Source: Pedobacter rhizosphaerae
GTDB taxonomy: Bacteria > Bacteroidota > Bacteroidia > Sphingobacteriales > Sphingobacteriaceae
Assembly (NCBI RefSeq): GCF_900111155.1
Contig: NZ_FOGG01000012.1
Span: 62,001-126,000 of the forward strand
Direction: 5' to 3'
Length of the DNA stretch: 64,000 nucleotides
Shown: piece by piece, positions 41,750-52,151 of the stretch
Layout: each line of letters opens with the position of its first letter
Position numbering within the stretch: position 1 is the first letter of the stretch
Translations under genes and position numbers: made by a program
Notes under the pieces: generated by a model
Database searches by the model: none
Told to the model about the DNA's origin: nothing
Seen by the model: only the letters and a program-made list of their open reading frames with translations

Positions 41750-44248
41750 TTATAACAATGTAATCTTTACTTGTGCGGTTTTTAGCCAGGGTGAATTAAA
41801 ACGTACCGAAACATCATCACCTGCTTTTCCTGTTGATTGGATATAAACGATCATTTTGCCATGAAATGCCCTTTGTTTGTTATCGGTATAATTTCCCTTG
41901 TCTGCATTATCTCCGGCTTCCATTCCCAATAAACGGGCATTTCCTGAAATTTCACAGGTAATTTCATTATCGGCCGTGGTTATAGGGATGTCGTTTTCAT
42001 CCATCAGCTGCAGCTCTATTTGTGCAACACCATCTTTTGCTTTAAGCTGGATTTGTTCTCCCTGCATTAATTTGATTGCATCCGGGCGCTTGCTAGATTG
42101 CAGTTGGTGCCTGATTACCTCTTTTCCCTTAGTATCCATTACCACCACTTCAAGCTTTCCATCGGCATAGGGAATATCCCAATAAATGATCCCGTTTTTG
42201 TTATCGTATTCTTTGGTGGTTCCCACTACTTTTCCATTGAGTTCTAAACGCGCTTTAGCTGCATTGGTGTAGGAAACAACACGTATAATCTGCCCTTCCT
42301 GATAGTTCCAAATGGGCCATGCATCCATTGAAGGGGTTTCATTTTTGGATTGTCCCTGTTCACTTTCAAGTACCGACCAAACGTCTGTTGCATGGCCTTC
42401 TCCCTTAATAGGGTAGGTGCCCAGGTATGCCATGGGTTTGTCAGACCAAAGTGATTGGCGGAAATACCCCCTTGGTTTAATAAATCCTGCAAAATCAAGG
42501 AGACCTGAGTAAAAACCACGTGAAGGCCATCTGCCAGATTCACCCAGGTAATCAATACCTGTCCATAAGAATTGCCCGAAAATGTGTTCATTGTCTTTTA
42601 CCGCTTTCCAGGCACTAAAATCGTGTCGGTTTTCGCTTCCAAAAATTACACGTTTAGGATAGCGTTTGTGGTCTTGGATATAGCGGCTTTCGGTATAATT
42701 GTATCCTGCAATATCCAGGGTTCCAGGATATTCCGTTTCATTAGACATGGCTACTCCGGCCAATCCAGCAGTTACGGGACGGCTTTTGTCGTATTTTTTT
42801 ACAACTGCAGCAAGCCTTTTGGCAATATCACCCAGGCGCATCGCATCTGGAGCATCTTTTTTATATCCACCAAAAATGGGCTGGGTAAAGCCGCCTTCTG
42901 CAGTGCCAGCCAGTACAGGGTGGGAGTAAGGGTCGTTAGGATAGTCTACCTCGTTTCCAATGCTCCAGGCGAATATAGAAAGGTGGTTACGGTCTCTTTT
43001 TACCATATCTGCAAGGTCTTTTTCACCCCATTCTTTGAAGAAATCGAAAGAGCCCTGAAATCCAGGAGTGCCTACATTCCAACCCTGAAGCCATTTGCGT
43101 TTAGGGAATTCCCACTCGTCAAAGGCTTCATTCATTACCAATATACCCAATTCATCGCAAAGGTTGTATAAAGATGGAGCCTGTGGATTGTGGCTTGTCC
43201 TAATGGCATTAACGCCGAGTGATTTTAAAGTGATTAAACGTCTGCGCCATACCTCGGGATACATCTCGGCCCCCAATACTCCTGCATCATGATGCAAACA
43301 CACACCTTTAACTTTCATAGGTTGACCATTAAGTGCAAAACCTTTGTCGGGATTAAAAGTGAAAGTTCTAAATCCGGTAATCGTTGTTGTGCTGTCAATC
43401 ACCTGGTTACCCTGAACAATGCTTGTACGTAACGTATAACGATTCGGCGCATCAAGACTCCAGATCTTCGGATTAGTTACAGCCAGATCAACATTAATTT
43501 CGCCATTGCTTTTTGATGCAAGTGCGAGCTTGCTTTTTTTCTTCGCTACCGTTTTCCCTTCTGTATCTAATAATTCGGAAACAACCGATAATGCCGTGTT
43601 TGAAGAAGATTCGTTCTTCAAAGTGGCCTGAACATGCAAAATACCTTTGTTTGCCTTAACTTCAGGGAAGGCAAATACTCCCCATTGCTCAAAATGAACA
43701 GGCTTGGAACGAACCAGATAAACATCTCGGTAAATTCCTGAGCCGGTGTACCAACGTGAATCTGCATCCTGGCTATGATCTACCCGAACGCTGATCAGGT
43801 TGTCTGCTCCGTATTTTACAAAGGGTGTTATATCGTAACTAAATGAAATATAGCCGTTGGGTCTTTTGCCGAGCAGCTGTCCGTTTAAATACACTTCACT
43901 TCTGTTGTATACCCCTTCAAAGTACAGGAATAGTTTTTTCCCTTCATCATCTTTGGTAATACTGAGTTTTTTTTGATACCATCCAATTCCTCCGGGAAGA
44001 TATCCCGATGCACTGGCATAAGTAGGGCTGTAGGGCTGCTTAATACTCCAGTCGTGCGGAAGTTGTATAGATTTCCAGGACCTATCTCTTGAATTTACTT
44101 CTTTTTTAAGATCTATATCTCCAAGATGAAAACGCCATTCGGAATTGATTTTTTCAGGGCTGCCAAATCCTGTCTGGGCAGAAAGATTTGCAGTAGTTAA
44201 AGCAGCTACAGCAAGTAATAAGGTCAACTTTTTAATCGATTTTATCAT
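41750..44248 (-). CDS. Glycoside hydrolase family 2 (beta-galactosidase-like)
   Basis: The 832-residue secreted enzyme has a signal peptide at 1-25 (ending NLSAQ). A sugar-binding jelly roll follows (about 30-190, WRFHLGDIDLKKEV), then an Ig-like domain and the TIM barrel (about 295-600). Acid/base E433 lies in WSIGNEVDYP and nucleophile E539 in FGSENRHD. Further beta domains close the protein. GH2 enzymes release beta-galactose, mannose or glucuronic acid; galactose is most likely given the length and the NEVDYP region. It is the last gene of the leftward locus, 3 bp after the GH43 gene, and probably acts in the periplasm on oligosaccharides. Confidence 0.93.
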   Translation of the reverse strand: MIKSIKKLTLLLAVAALTTANLSAQTGFGSPEKINSEWRFHLGDIDLKKEVNSRDRSWKSIQLPHDWSIKQPYSPTYASASGYLPGGIGWYQKKLSITKDDEGKKLFLYFEGVYNRSEVYLNGQLLGKRPNGYISFSYDITPFVKYGADNLISVRVDHSQDADSRWYTGSGIYRDVYLVRSKPVHFEQWGVFAFPEVKANKGILHVQATLKNESSSNTALSVVSELLDTEGKTVAKKKSKLALASKSNGEINVDLAVTNPKIWSLDAPNRYTLRTSIVQGNQVIDSTTTITGFRTFTFNPDKGFALNGQPMKVKGVCLHHDAGVLGAEMYPEVWRRRLITLKSLGVNAIRTSHNPQAPSLYNLCDELGILVMNEAFDEWEFPKRKWLQGWNVGTPGFQGSFDFFKEWGEKDLADMVKRDRNHLSIFAWSIGNEVDYPNDPYSHPVLAGTAEGGFTQPIFGGYKKDAPDAMRLGDIAKRLAAVVKKYDKSRPVTAGLAGVAMSNETEYPGTLDIAGYNYTESRYIQDHKRYPKRVIFGSENRHDFSAWKAVKDNEHIFGQFLWTGIDYLGESGRWPSRGFYSGLLDFAGFIKPRGYFRQSLWSDKPMAYLGTYPIKGEGHATDVWSVLESEQGQSKNETPSMDAWPIWNYQEGQIIRVVSYTNAAKARLELNGKVVGTTKEYDNKNGIIYWDIPYADGKLEVVVMDTKGKEVIRHQLQSSKRPDAIKLMQGEQIQLKAKDGVAQIELQLMDENDIPITTADNEITCEISGNARLLGMEAGDNADKGNYTDNKQRAFHGKMIVYIQSTGKAGDDVSVRFNSPWLKTAQVKITLL

Positions 44249-44251
44249 TAT

Positions 44252-46174
44252 TTAGTGTGTTGGCGTTACTGGGATAATGTTACCTTTCTCATCGAAAAAC
44301 ATTTGGTCCATACAAACTTCGCGGTTAAATCCTGCGGCATCTCCCATATTAATGCCATTTGGGTAGTTAAATCTATGATATATCAAATACCATTCATCTT
44401 TACCCGGAATTTGTAAAACCGAATTATGCCCGGTTCCATAGATACCCAATTGAGGATTTTTTTGCAGGATCAGGTTGTTTTCAGGAACAGAGATTGGCCC
44501 TAGTGGTGATTTAGAAGTGCCGTAACGTACCCTGTAATTTTCGCTCCTTGTATCATCTTCTGACCACAGAAAGTAATAAATTCCTTTTCTGAAAAATACA
44601 TAACAGCCCTCCCTGAAGGTCTGATCTGTATTTAACACCTTGGTACTATTGGCTTTTAAGGAAAGCATATCCTTATTGAGTTCGGCCACTGCCAGATACC
44701 CATTCCCCCAGTACAGATAACTTTTCCCTGTTTGCGGATCGGTAAATACAGCAGGATCAATTTCCTGCCCACCCTTAACGCCGGCAGGTTTAAAATTAAC
44801 AAGGGGTTTGCCCGAATCCTTAAAAGGGCCTGTTGGTAAATCGGCCGAAGCGACACCAATTTTCTGTGCTGCGGTAAAGTAATAGAAATATTTATAATCT
44901 TTTCCCACTTTCTTTTCGGCTATGGTTGGTGCCCAGGCATTGCGGTTGCCCCAGCTAACATCTTTTTTTAAGTCGAGGATTACCCCTTCATCTTTCCAGT
45001 TGCTGAGGTCGGTAGAAGAAAACGTTTTAAAGTAATATCCTCCCCAGCCATCAAAACCATCGCTGGTAGGGTAAATGTAGTATTTTTTGGTTTTGTTTGA
45101 ATAGAGAACATCCGGATCTGCGTAAAAGCCATCAATTACGGGGTTTTTGGCCAGCTTCAGCTCCATCCCTTGCGGAAGACCCCATTTTGCTGTCAAATTT
45201 CTCAGCTCAGTGCGGGAAATGGGCATAATTGTACCGTGCCGCGGATGAAAGTCCATTTTTATTTCATGGTCGATCACTTTAAAGCGGTCCAGATCAGCAC
45301 TTTCACAAAACTGATATTTGCCTTTTCCATATACATCATACATCAGGATATATTTATCAGAGCGGTTCAGTTTGAATACACCCGAACCTTCAACGGCATC
45401 TTTGGTTTGTTGCTTGTATCCCGGCTGCTCCAGCCATTTTCCGGAGGTAAGAGAATCTGTGATGGCCAGTTTAATTCCATTTCCATTGCCTTCAGTTTTA
45501 TAGAAAAGGTAAAATAAGCCGTTTTTGCTAATAATATCGCCATCTATGCAGGACTTTCTATTTTTTGGGTTAAACAGTACCTGAGGTTCTGCTTCAAAGC
45601 CTGTAAAGTCGCTGTTGGCGTAGGCGTAATAAATGATATCAGCACCATGGCCATGTTGCATGGAAAAGTAAACCATGTACTTGCCCTTTGCCGGATCGTA
45701 AATGGTTTGCGGAGCCCATACTCTTTTAAGGTCATCGTGTCCTTTGTAGTCTTTCTGGATATTGATTATGGTGTGTTTCCAGTTGATGAGGTCGGTTGAC
45801 TTCATTAATACCATTGCGCGGTTCGAATCCCATCCTTTGGAGGAGGTCATATCTGTAGCAACCATGTAAAACGTCTTTCCGTCTTCAGCACGAAGGACGT
45901 GCGGATCGCGAACACCACCTGTGGAACTGATAGTTTTCGAATCGATCACAGGTTCATTATTATTCAAGGCACGGTAATTATAGCCATCAGTACTAATGGC
46001 ATAGCATATTGCCTCATCTTTAATTGCATTTCCCTTAAAATAGGTAAAAAGGTAGCCTGCAAAATCTTTATCAGCAGGGCCAGACTTGTAGGTCTGGCCC
46101 AATGTTTTTTTAACTAAAACTAACTGTAAAGCGGCCAGGAGAATAAAGCACAAGCTTAGATAGTTTTTAATCAT
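44252..46174 (-). CDS. Tandem GH43-type enzyme (two five-bladed propeller modules)
   Basis: The 640-residue secreted protein has a signal peptide at 1-26. Two GH43-like five-bladed beta-propellers follow. Module 1 (about 35-345) shows GGVRDPHVLRAED, RVWAPQTIYDPAKGKYMVYF and DAVEGSGVFKL, giving the Asp-Asp-Glu set. Module 2 (about 350-640) shows GFYADPDVLYSN, RNAWAPTIAEKK, QEIDPAVFTD and REGCYVFFRKG. Arabinofuranosidase, xylosidase or galactanase activities are possible, and the two modules may have different specificity. It lies in the susC-susD-DUF3823-GH43-GH2 operon, with 71 bp before it. Confidence 0.92.
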   Translation of the reverse strand: MIKNYLSLCFILLAALQLVLVKKTLGQTYKSGPADKDFAGYLFTYFKGNAIKDEAICYAISTDGYNYRALNNNEPVIDSKTISSTGGVRDPHVLRAEDGKTFYMVATDMTSSKGWDSNRAMVLMKSTDLINWKHTIINIQKDYKGHDDLKRVWAPQTIYDPAKGKYMVYFSMQHGHGADIIYYAYANSDFTGFEAEPQVLFNPKNRKSCIDGDIISKNGLFYLFYKTEGNGNGIKLAITDSLTSGKWLEQPGYKQQTKDAVEGSGVFKLNRSDKYILMYDVYGKGKYQFCESADLDRFKVIDHEIKMDFHPRHGTIMPISRTELRNLTAKWGLPQGMELKLAKNPVIDGFYADPDVLYSNKTKKYYIYPTSDGFDGWGGYYFKTFSSTDLSNWKDEGVILDLKKDVSWGNRNAWAPTIAEKKVGKDYKYFYYFTAAQKIGVASADLPTGPFKDSGKPLVNFKPAGVKGGQEIDPAVFTDPQTGKSYLYWGNGYLAVAELNKDMLSLKANSTKVLNTDQTFREGCYVFFRKGIYYFLWSEDDTRSENYRVRYGTSKSPLGPISVPENNLILQKNPQLGIYGTGHNSVLQIPGKDEWYLIYHRFNYPNGINMGDAAGFNREVCMDQMFFDEKGNIIPVTPTH

Positions 46175-46245
46175 GTGTCTGGGTCGTTAAATGGGTTATC
46201 TTCATAAAAAATTGGGTTCGTATCTGCATGACCCTTCTTTGTTGA

Positions 46246-46926
46246 TTATTTTAGTGCTATTTTTTGGACTTGTGAATAAACATATTCGCTGGCAATTGTA
46301 GCTTTTACACCAACTCTTGCGTAGATAAAGTCGAGGTTTTTCAGGTTGTCGGGAATATCGGCTGAGAGGCTGGTTGCTGAACCAAATACTAAGGAGGATA
46401 TATTGGCATCTACCCTAACATCACGAAGTACCTGGTCAGTTAACACCGATTTGCCCAGATAAAGCCGAACCAATTCCACGTTTGCCGTTTGAACTACTTT
46501 ATTCACTACGAAACTTGCATTAATGGTATTACCGGATTTTGCAAAGGTTTCGTTGGTGATGGAGAAATATGGCGTTACCGGTACCTCAAGGTTGGTATCT
46601 CCGGTAAGGTTTATTCTGATGGTATCAGTGGCTTGCTGTAGCCATGGCGCATCAGGGCGTCGCGTGAGTTTATACTGTCCGGCAAATAATTTTGCCGAAA
46701 AGCTTCCGTCCTGGTTCATGTAAACATAAATAGGAGATTTGAGGGGATAACCATCCTGCCAGAGTTCCAGCTGAGGACCATTATTGCGTACACCCAGCAC
46801 TTTGCCCTGGTATACAACCTTACCTGATAAGGTTAGTTCGGGTGCATCAAAATTATCGTATTTGCTGCAGCTGGCCAGAAATAAACTGGCAGCTGCTATT
46901 AGGGTTAAAAATTTGGTTTTCATCAT
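46246..46926 (-). CDS. DUF3823-family lipoprotein
   Basis: The 226-residue lipoprotein has lipobox cysteine C20 in LASCSKYD. The rest is beta-rich, in two Ig-like domains: LTLSGKVVYQGKVLGVRNNG and YVYMNQDGSFSAKLFAGQYK, then NTINASFVVNKVVQTANVEL. This fits the DUF3823 family, common after SusD in Bacteroidota glycan loci. It is thought to sit on the cell surface and assist substrate binding. It follows susD by 8 bp. Confidence 0.88.
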   Translation of the reverse strand: MMKTKFLTLIAAASLFLASCSKYDNFDAPELTLSGKVVYQGKVLGVRNNGPQLELWQDGYPLKSPIYVYMNQDGSFSAKLFAGQYKLTRRPDAPWLQQATDTIRINLTGDTNLEVPVTPYFSITNETFAKSGNTINASFVVNKVVQTANVELVRLYLGKSVLTDQVLRDVRVDANISSLVFGSATSLSADIPDNLKNLDFIYARVGVKATIASEYVYSQVQKIALK

Positions 46927-46934
46927 TTTAGAGA

Positions 46935-48776
46935 TTAATGGAATGGATTACGAACAATTTTAGGGTTGTTGTTTAATACATCCTGGGCGATTGAAGAATA
47001 ATAATTGGCCATACGGAACATCCTTGCGCGACGGAAGCGGGTTGGGCGTACCCGTGCAAAAATGTATTTTCCGTTATCGGGATGGCCCGGTCTTACCACG
47101 CGGTAAGAATATAAGCCCATTACTACTGCATTTGGATCGGTTTCTGTACCATCCCAAACCAAATGCGCAATGCGCCATCTTTTCAAATCGAAATAACGGT
47201 GATCTTCAAAAGCAAGCTCAACCCGACGCTCATTGCGGATGATGTCGTTTGTTAATGTGCTTAAACTGTTGGCCGGAAATCCTGCACGTGTACGAATGGT
47301 GTTCACGTAGCCTAACCCTTCCGGACGACCCAATTCAAAAGCAGCCTCTGCAGCATTTAAGTAAATTTCGCCTAAGCGGAACCATGGCCACCAGTTTACA
47401 GCAGCTGTTCCTCGGGTACTTGCTGCCGGGGCATCGCTAACCATCTTACGGATATAGAAACCTGTATTGCTCACATCCACGGCATCGTCTTTAGGACCGT
47501 CAAACCCTGTCCAAATCTGCCCATCTGTGTAGTTGCCACCCAGTACCGCTGATGTAGTTAACTGGTAAGCGCCATTGTTATACACTGCTACACCCGCCTG
47601 CATCCTCACCGGATTGTTTTTAAATGTGGTACCTGGATAAATTACTGTTCCAAATAAACGACCATCTTTATTGGCGAAAATATCGGCCGGGTTGGTATAA
47701 GCAATGTAGTTGCCGTTTGCATCCTTATCTTTTAATGTACCCTTGCTTCCGTCGAGATAATTGAAGCTTTCTACCAAACTTAATGATGGTGAAATAGCAG
47801 ATGAAGCTTCGTTATCTTCGGTCATGCTTTTGATGATGTTATCGTAAGTGAAGCGGTGCACTTTGGTGCCCAATGAAAAATCTTTAGCAAAGATTACTTC
47901 ACTAACCGGTTTCTTATTCAGCATGTCGTAGAAGTTAGCCCCCTTATCTGGGTTGGTATTGTATAAGGCATATGGACCCGCAATTAGTTCTTTTGAAGCC
48001 GTAAGTGATTTATTGTAATAGTCGGTTGCCATTGATGCCGGAATGCCTACTTCGCCACCGGTAGTGGTAATGGGTGCTGCCATTAAACTGTTGTACTTAG
48101 CAATAGAAGCTGCGTACAACATGGCCCTGCTTTCCAATGCCAGTGCAGTATATCTATTTGCACGGGTGGCTATACCATTATTAGCTGATAAATCGACTTT
48201 AACTTCTTCCAGCTCTTTATAAATGAAATCGTAGACTTCTGATTCTTTAGCGCGTGGGATCTGTAATGGGGTAGGGTCGCCACTGAAGTCGTAAATCAGT
48301 TGTTTGGTTACCAAAGGCACGCCACCCATGCGTTTTACCATTTCGAAATAAACAAAAGCGCGGATAAAGCGCATTTCAGCAATAAAAAGGCTTTTTTGGG
48401 CTGGTGTTAACTTACCCCCTAATGCGTTTATACTTTCTAATGAAAGGTTAAGGTCGCGGATCAAGCCATAATTCCAGTAGCGACCATAGTCGTTGCCATA
48501 CTGGAAATCGTTTCTGCCATTCTGATCTCGTGTTCCCGACCACATGGCATCATCAATCTCTGTCATGCCGCCAGTATTAAATACACCATGAAGTGAGGGT
48601 AAACGGTCGTAGTAATTCGCCAGAAGAGAGGTAATCAAATTGGGGTCATTCCACAATTGCTCATCTGTAATGGTGGTTTTTGACTCGCGGTAAAGCCATT
48701 CATCGTGTTTGCAACTGTTCATGCTTAAACCGAAAAGCAGTGCAAAAGCTATATAAATTTTTTTCATCTTAATCAT
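46935..48776 (-). CDS. SusD/RagB family nutrient-binding lipoprotein
   Basis: The 613-residue lipoprotein has C22 in SMNSCKHDEW. SusD hallmarks are TPR-like helices (FIAEMRFIRAFVYFEMVKRM), and the C-terminal IRNERRVELAFEDHRYFDLK. It lies 3 bp after susC, so the two are tightly coupled. It is followed by the DUF3823, GH43 and GH2 genes. It should bind surface glycan and pass oligosaccharides to the SusC barrel. Confidence 0.96.
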   Translation of the reverse strand: MIKMKKIYIAFALLFGLSMNSCKHDEWLYRESKTTITDEQLWNDPNLITSLLANYYDRLPSLHGVFNTGGMTEIDDAMWSGTRDQNGRNDFQYGNDYGRYWNYGLIRDLNLSLESINALGGKLTPAQKSLFIAEMRFIRAFVYFEMVKRMGGVPLVTKQLIYDFSGDPTPLQIPRAKESEVYDFIYKELEEVKVDLSANNGIATRANRYTALALESRAMLYAASIAKYNSLMAAPITTTGGEVGIPASMATDYYNKSLTASKELIAGPYALYNTNPDKGANFYDMLNKKPVSEVIFAKDFSLGTKVHRFTYDNIIKSMTEDNEASSAISPSLSLVESFNYLDGSKGTLKDKDANGNYIAYTNPADIFANKDGRLFGTVIYPGTTFKNNPVRMQAGVAVYNNGAYQLTTSAVLGGNYTDGQIWTGFDGPKDDAVDVSNTGFYIRKMVSDAPAASTRGTAAVNWWPWFRLGEIYLNAAEAAFELGRPEGLGYVNTIRTRAGFPANSLSTLTNDIIRNERRVELAFEDHRYFDLKRWRIAHLVWDGTETDPNAVVMGLYSYRVVRPGHPDNGKYIFARVRPTRFRRARMFRMANYYSSIAQDVLNNNPKIVRNPFH

Positions 48777-48779
48777 TTT

Positions 48780-51700
48780 TTAAAACGTGATGTTAAATCC
48801 TGCCATAAATACTTTCTGCTGCGGATATACTACTGCTGCAGCTGCTTCGATTTCCGGATCGATCTGGAAATCTTTTACATTGTCGAAAGAAATCATATTT
48901 GAACCGTTTACATAAAAGCGGATTTTCTGTGCTTTAATCTTTTCGGCAATGGTTTTAGGCAGACTATAAGCCAGTTCCATATTTCTTACACGCAAGTATT
49001 TCACATTTTTTAGCCAGAAACTGTTGTTTCTACCGTTAGGGCCAGTATTACCGTTTCGGATGGCAGGATAGGTACCCGGAATCCAGGCACTGTTTGGATC
49101 GTAAGGATCGGCACGGTGCCATCTGTCTTCTAATAAATAGGCAGGCGAATTTCCACCACCATGGAATGCGTTTCTTAATTCATAATCCTGATTCCACGAT
49201 TGCATAGCGCCACCGGCTAGGTCAATGTTCAGGTCAATACCTTTGTAGCTTAGGCCGATGCGTCCACCGAATGACATCATTGGTGCCCAGCCTGTAGGGT
49301 AGCCTATAGGACGTTGATCAAGATCATTGATTACGCCATCACCGTTTACATCTTTATAGATAAAGTCGCCAGGAAGCTGTGTTCTGTTGTTTTGTCCATC
49401 ATTGTTTACAGCATAATTACGGATTTCTGCTTCAGACTGGAAACGGCCTACCACCTCGTAGCCCCACCAGATGCCTCCCCAACGGTTTTCGCTTGAATTG
49501 GTATATTCGTTGTATGAATTGCTGAAGCGCGGTTTGTAAGAATCGAGCACTTTGTACCTGGAGAAAGTAAAGTTTCCACTCACGGTATAGTTAAATTCGC
49601 CTACCTTGCTGGCATAAGTAATGATACCTTCGGCACCGTAGTAGCCATTACTGTTTAAGTTTTCATTCGGTAATGTATATCCGATTTCAGAAGGTAGTAA
49701 AACATCATACCTTGTTCCTGGATAACCCGTACGGATAATTTTAAATGCATCGGCTGTGAAGGTTAATTTATTATCAAACATACCTACATCTATACCTACA
49801 TTGTAGTTGGTGTTTTTTACCCACGAAAGATTTCTTACGGGAAGGCCCTTAGGCTGAATTCCAGGGTAGTAGGCTCCGTTTAATACTGCACTTCCTGAAG
49901 CCCAGTTGTAGCCGGATAAGTAGCCATGCATGCCTACACCTTCTTCCAGCCCGGTTTGACCAACTGAAACGCGAATTTTCATGTCGTTAACTACGCTTTT
50001 CAACGACTTAAAGAAAGGTTCATCAGAGATTCTCCATCCTAAACTTCCCCCAGGGAATAGTCCCCACTCTTTGCCTGAATAATACAGGTAGGAGCCATCA
50101 TAACGGCCGAGGATTTCTAACAGGTATTTACCTTTGTAATTGTAATTCAAACGGCCAATATAACCTGCCCTCGCTTCATACAACCATTCATCACCAACAC
50201 CGCTCAGTTCAGAGATGGTGTTTACCAGAGGGATATAGTTGTTGGTAGGATTAGAGCCAATGGTAGTCAGTGTTCTGTTCCAATCAGAGCGTTCATATCC
50301 AGCCATTACGGAGAAGTTATGATCGCCGATTTGCTTGGTATAATCCAACTGAAACTGTCCTGATCTCGCTATGGCCACACGGTCAGTTTTATAGCGCCAT
50401 CTCGAATTGGTTCCGTTGCTGCGCACATAATTGCCGTTTTCATACCGGAATACGTCATAACTGTACTGAAACCCATCAAATTTGTTATTGGTGTAATTGT
50501 AAGAAACGATACCCTTTGCCGACAAACCAAATTTGGTTTTGTAAGTTGCGGTCATGTTCACATTGCCGCTCATAAAGCTATTGTCTTTGTAACCTGCAAT
50601 GTCGCGGCTAAAAATTGCCGGATTATAGGCAAATTCATTGGTTTGGTTAGGATACAGTGGATTGTCGTTGGCATAAGGCCCCACTGTTGGTCTGTTTTTG
50701 AAGATGGCCAGGATAGAAGAGAAATAGCCATCGCCACCAGGCAAACCCACATCCTGTGTTTTTTCCTGTCGGCCTGAGATCTGTGTGCCTAAAGTAAGCC
50801 CTTCCAGAACTGTTGCCTCGAGGTTGGCTTGTAAATTGGTGCGTTTATAGTTGAAATCTTTAATCATGGCATCCTGTTGCAGGTTGCCTACTGATAGAAA
50901 GTAATTTGATTTTTTACCGCCACCGGTGATGTTGGCGTTGATGTATTTTTGCGGAATGTTTTTGCGGATAACCATATCAGCGTAATCATATCCCTGATAG
51001 CCTGGTTCGGTACCGGCCTGCCATTTTGCAAGTTCGGCACGGGTATACACTGTGCTCGGATCGCGCCCTTCATTCTGTGCTGCTTCTACCAACCCTTTGG
51101 TGTATTGCGCAGCTGTAGCCATTTCAGGGAAACGGGTCAGGTTTTGCCAACCCAGATAACCGTTGACATTTATTTTTACATTTTCATCTTTTGACCCTTT
51201 TTTCGTGGTGATTAGAACGACCCCCTTAGAAGCCCTGAATCCATAAACTGCTGCTGCAGCATCTTTCAGGATGGAAATGCTTTCAATATCTTCCAGGTTT
51301 AAGGAGTTAAAGATATCGGCACCTGAGGCATTTTGTGTACCTACCCAGTCTGTTCCGGTTTGCCCGCCATATGCTACACCATCAATTACAAATAATGGAT
51401 TACCCATGTTGCGGATTTCGATATTGGCTCCACGTCCTGGACGAGCATCTTTGGCGCGTACAGAAATACCCTGCACTTTACCCGCAAGCGCTCCTGCGGT
51501 AGAAGTGGATGAAGTACGTACCACATCTTCTGATTTCAGGTTACTTACTGCTCCGGTGATGTTGCGTTTGGATTGCTTACCATAACCTACTACTACCACG
51601 TCTTCCAGCCCCTGGTCGTCGCTTTCCATTGTAATCGTAAACTGGGTTTTTTCGCCAATGGTGATGGTTTGGTTTTTGTAACCAATGTAGGTTACCAGAA

Positions 51701-51911
51701 ATGTACCCTTACTTGCATTAAGGGTAAAGCGTCCCTGACCATCGGTTGTTGTAATTTCTTTTGGGACGGCACCAGGAACTACAATGGTAACGCCGGTTAG
51801 GGGTTCATTGGTTTCGCTCAATACCTGTCCGGTAATCTTGCGTTGCGCATAAGAGTATTTGGGGATTACCCATACCATCAGGCAGAAAAAGAAAATTTTC
51901 AGGATTCTCAT
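48780..51911 (-). CDS. SusC/RagA family TonB-dependent outer-membrane transporter
   Basis: The 1043-residue protein has a signal peptide at 1-22, a carboxypeptidase-like domain (GQVLSETNEPLTGVTIVVPG, about 28-97), a plug (about 110-225, LKDAAAAVYGFRASKGVVLI) and the barrel to a terminal Phe (AGFNITF). There is no STN domain; regulation is instead expected through the HTCS gene 240 bp upstream. It is the first gene of the leftward operon susC-susD-DUF3823-GH43-GH2. Confidence 0.96.
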   Translation of the reverse strand: MRILKIFFFCLMVWVIPKYSYAQRKITGQVLSETNEPLTGVTIVVPGAVPKEITTTDGQGRFTLNASKGTFLVTYIGYKNQTITIGEKTQFTITMESDDQGLEDVVVVGYGKQSKRNITGAVSNLKSEDVVRTSSTSTAGALAGKVQGISVRAKDARPGRGANIEIRNMGNPLFVIDGVAYGGQTGTDWVGTQNASGADIFNSLNLEDIESISILKDAAAAVYGFRASKGVVLITTKKGSKDENVKINVNGYLGWQNLTRFPEMATAAQYTKGLVEAAQNEGRDPSTVYTRAELAKWQAGTEPGYQGYDYADMVIRKNIPQKYINANITGGGKKSNYFLSVGNLQQDAMIKDFNYKRTNLQANLEATVLEGLTLGTQISGRQEKTQDVGLPGGDGYFSSILAIFKNRPTVGPYANDNPLYPNQTNEFAYNPAIFSRDIAGYKDNSFMSGNVNMTATYKTKFGLSAKGIVSYNYTNNKFDGFQYSYDVFRYENGNYVRSNGTNSRWRYKTDRVAIARSGQFQLDYTKQIGDHNFSVMAGYERSDWNRTLTTIGSNPTNNYIPLVNTISELSGVGDEWLYEARAGYIGRLNYNYKGKYLLEILGRYDGSYLYYSGKEWGLFPGGSLGWRISDEPFFKSLKSVVNDMKIRVSVGQTGLEEGVGMHGYLSGYNWASGSAVLNGAYYPGIQPKGLPVRNLSWVKNTNYNVGIDVGMFDNKLTFTADAFKIIRTGYPGTRYDVLLPSEIGYTLPNENLNSNGYYGAEGIITYASKVGEFNYTVSGNFTFSRYKVLDSYKPRFSNSYNEYTNSSENRWGGIWWGYEVVGRFQSEAEIRNYAVNNDGQNNRTQLPGDFIYKDVNGDGVINDLDQRPIGYPTGWAPMMSFGGRIGLSYKGIDLNIDLAGGAMQSWNQDYELRNAFHGGGNSPAYLLEDRWHRADPYDPNSAWIPGTYPAIRNGNTGPNGRNNSFWLKNVKYLRVRNMELAYSLPKTIAEKIKAQKIRFYVNGSNMISFDNVKDFQIDPEIEAAAAVVYPQQKVFMAGFNITF

Positions 51912-52151
51912 GTTATATTTGGTTTTGTTTAAAAAGTGTTTTCGTAACCCATATTACAGATCCTGATGTACGAGAAACCCACAACCATCAATTTGAAAAA
52001 CGGTCGAAGCACCTCTCTTAGGGAAGAGGCAGTTTGCTCAATGTAACTGGATTTATAATTGGTTACTGAAACCAAACTTAGGAGATTGCACTGTTTTCAG
52101 ACATATACAAATCCGTCAATTAACATTTGTTTTTTGGTCAAAAATGAACTT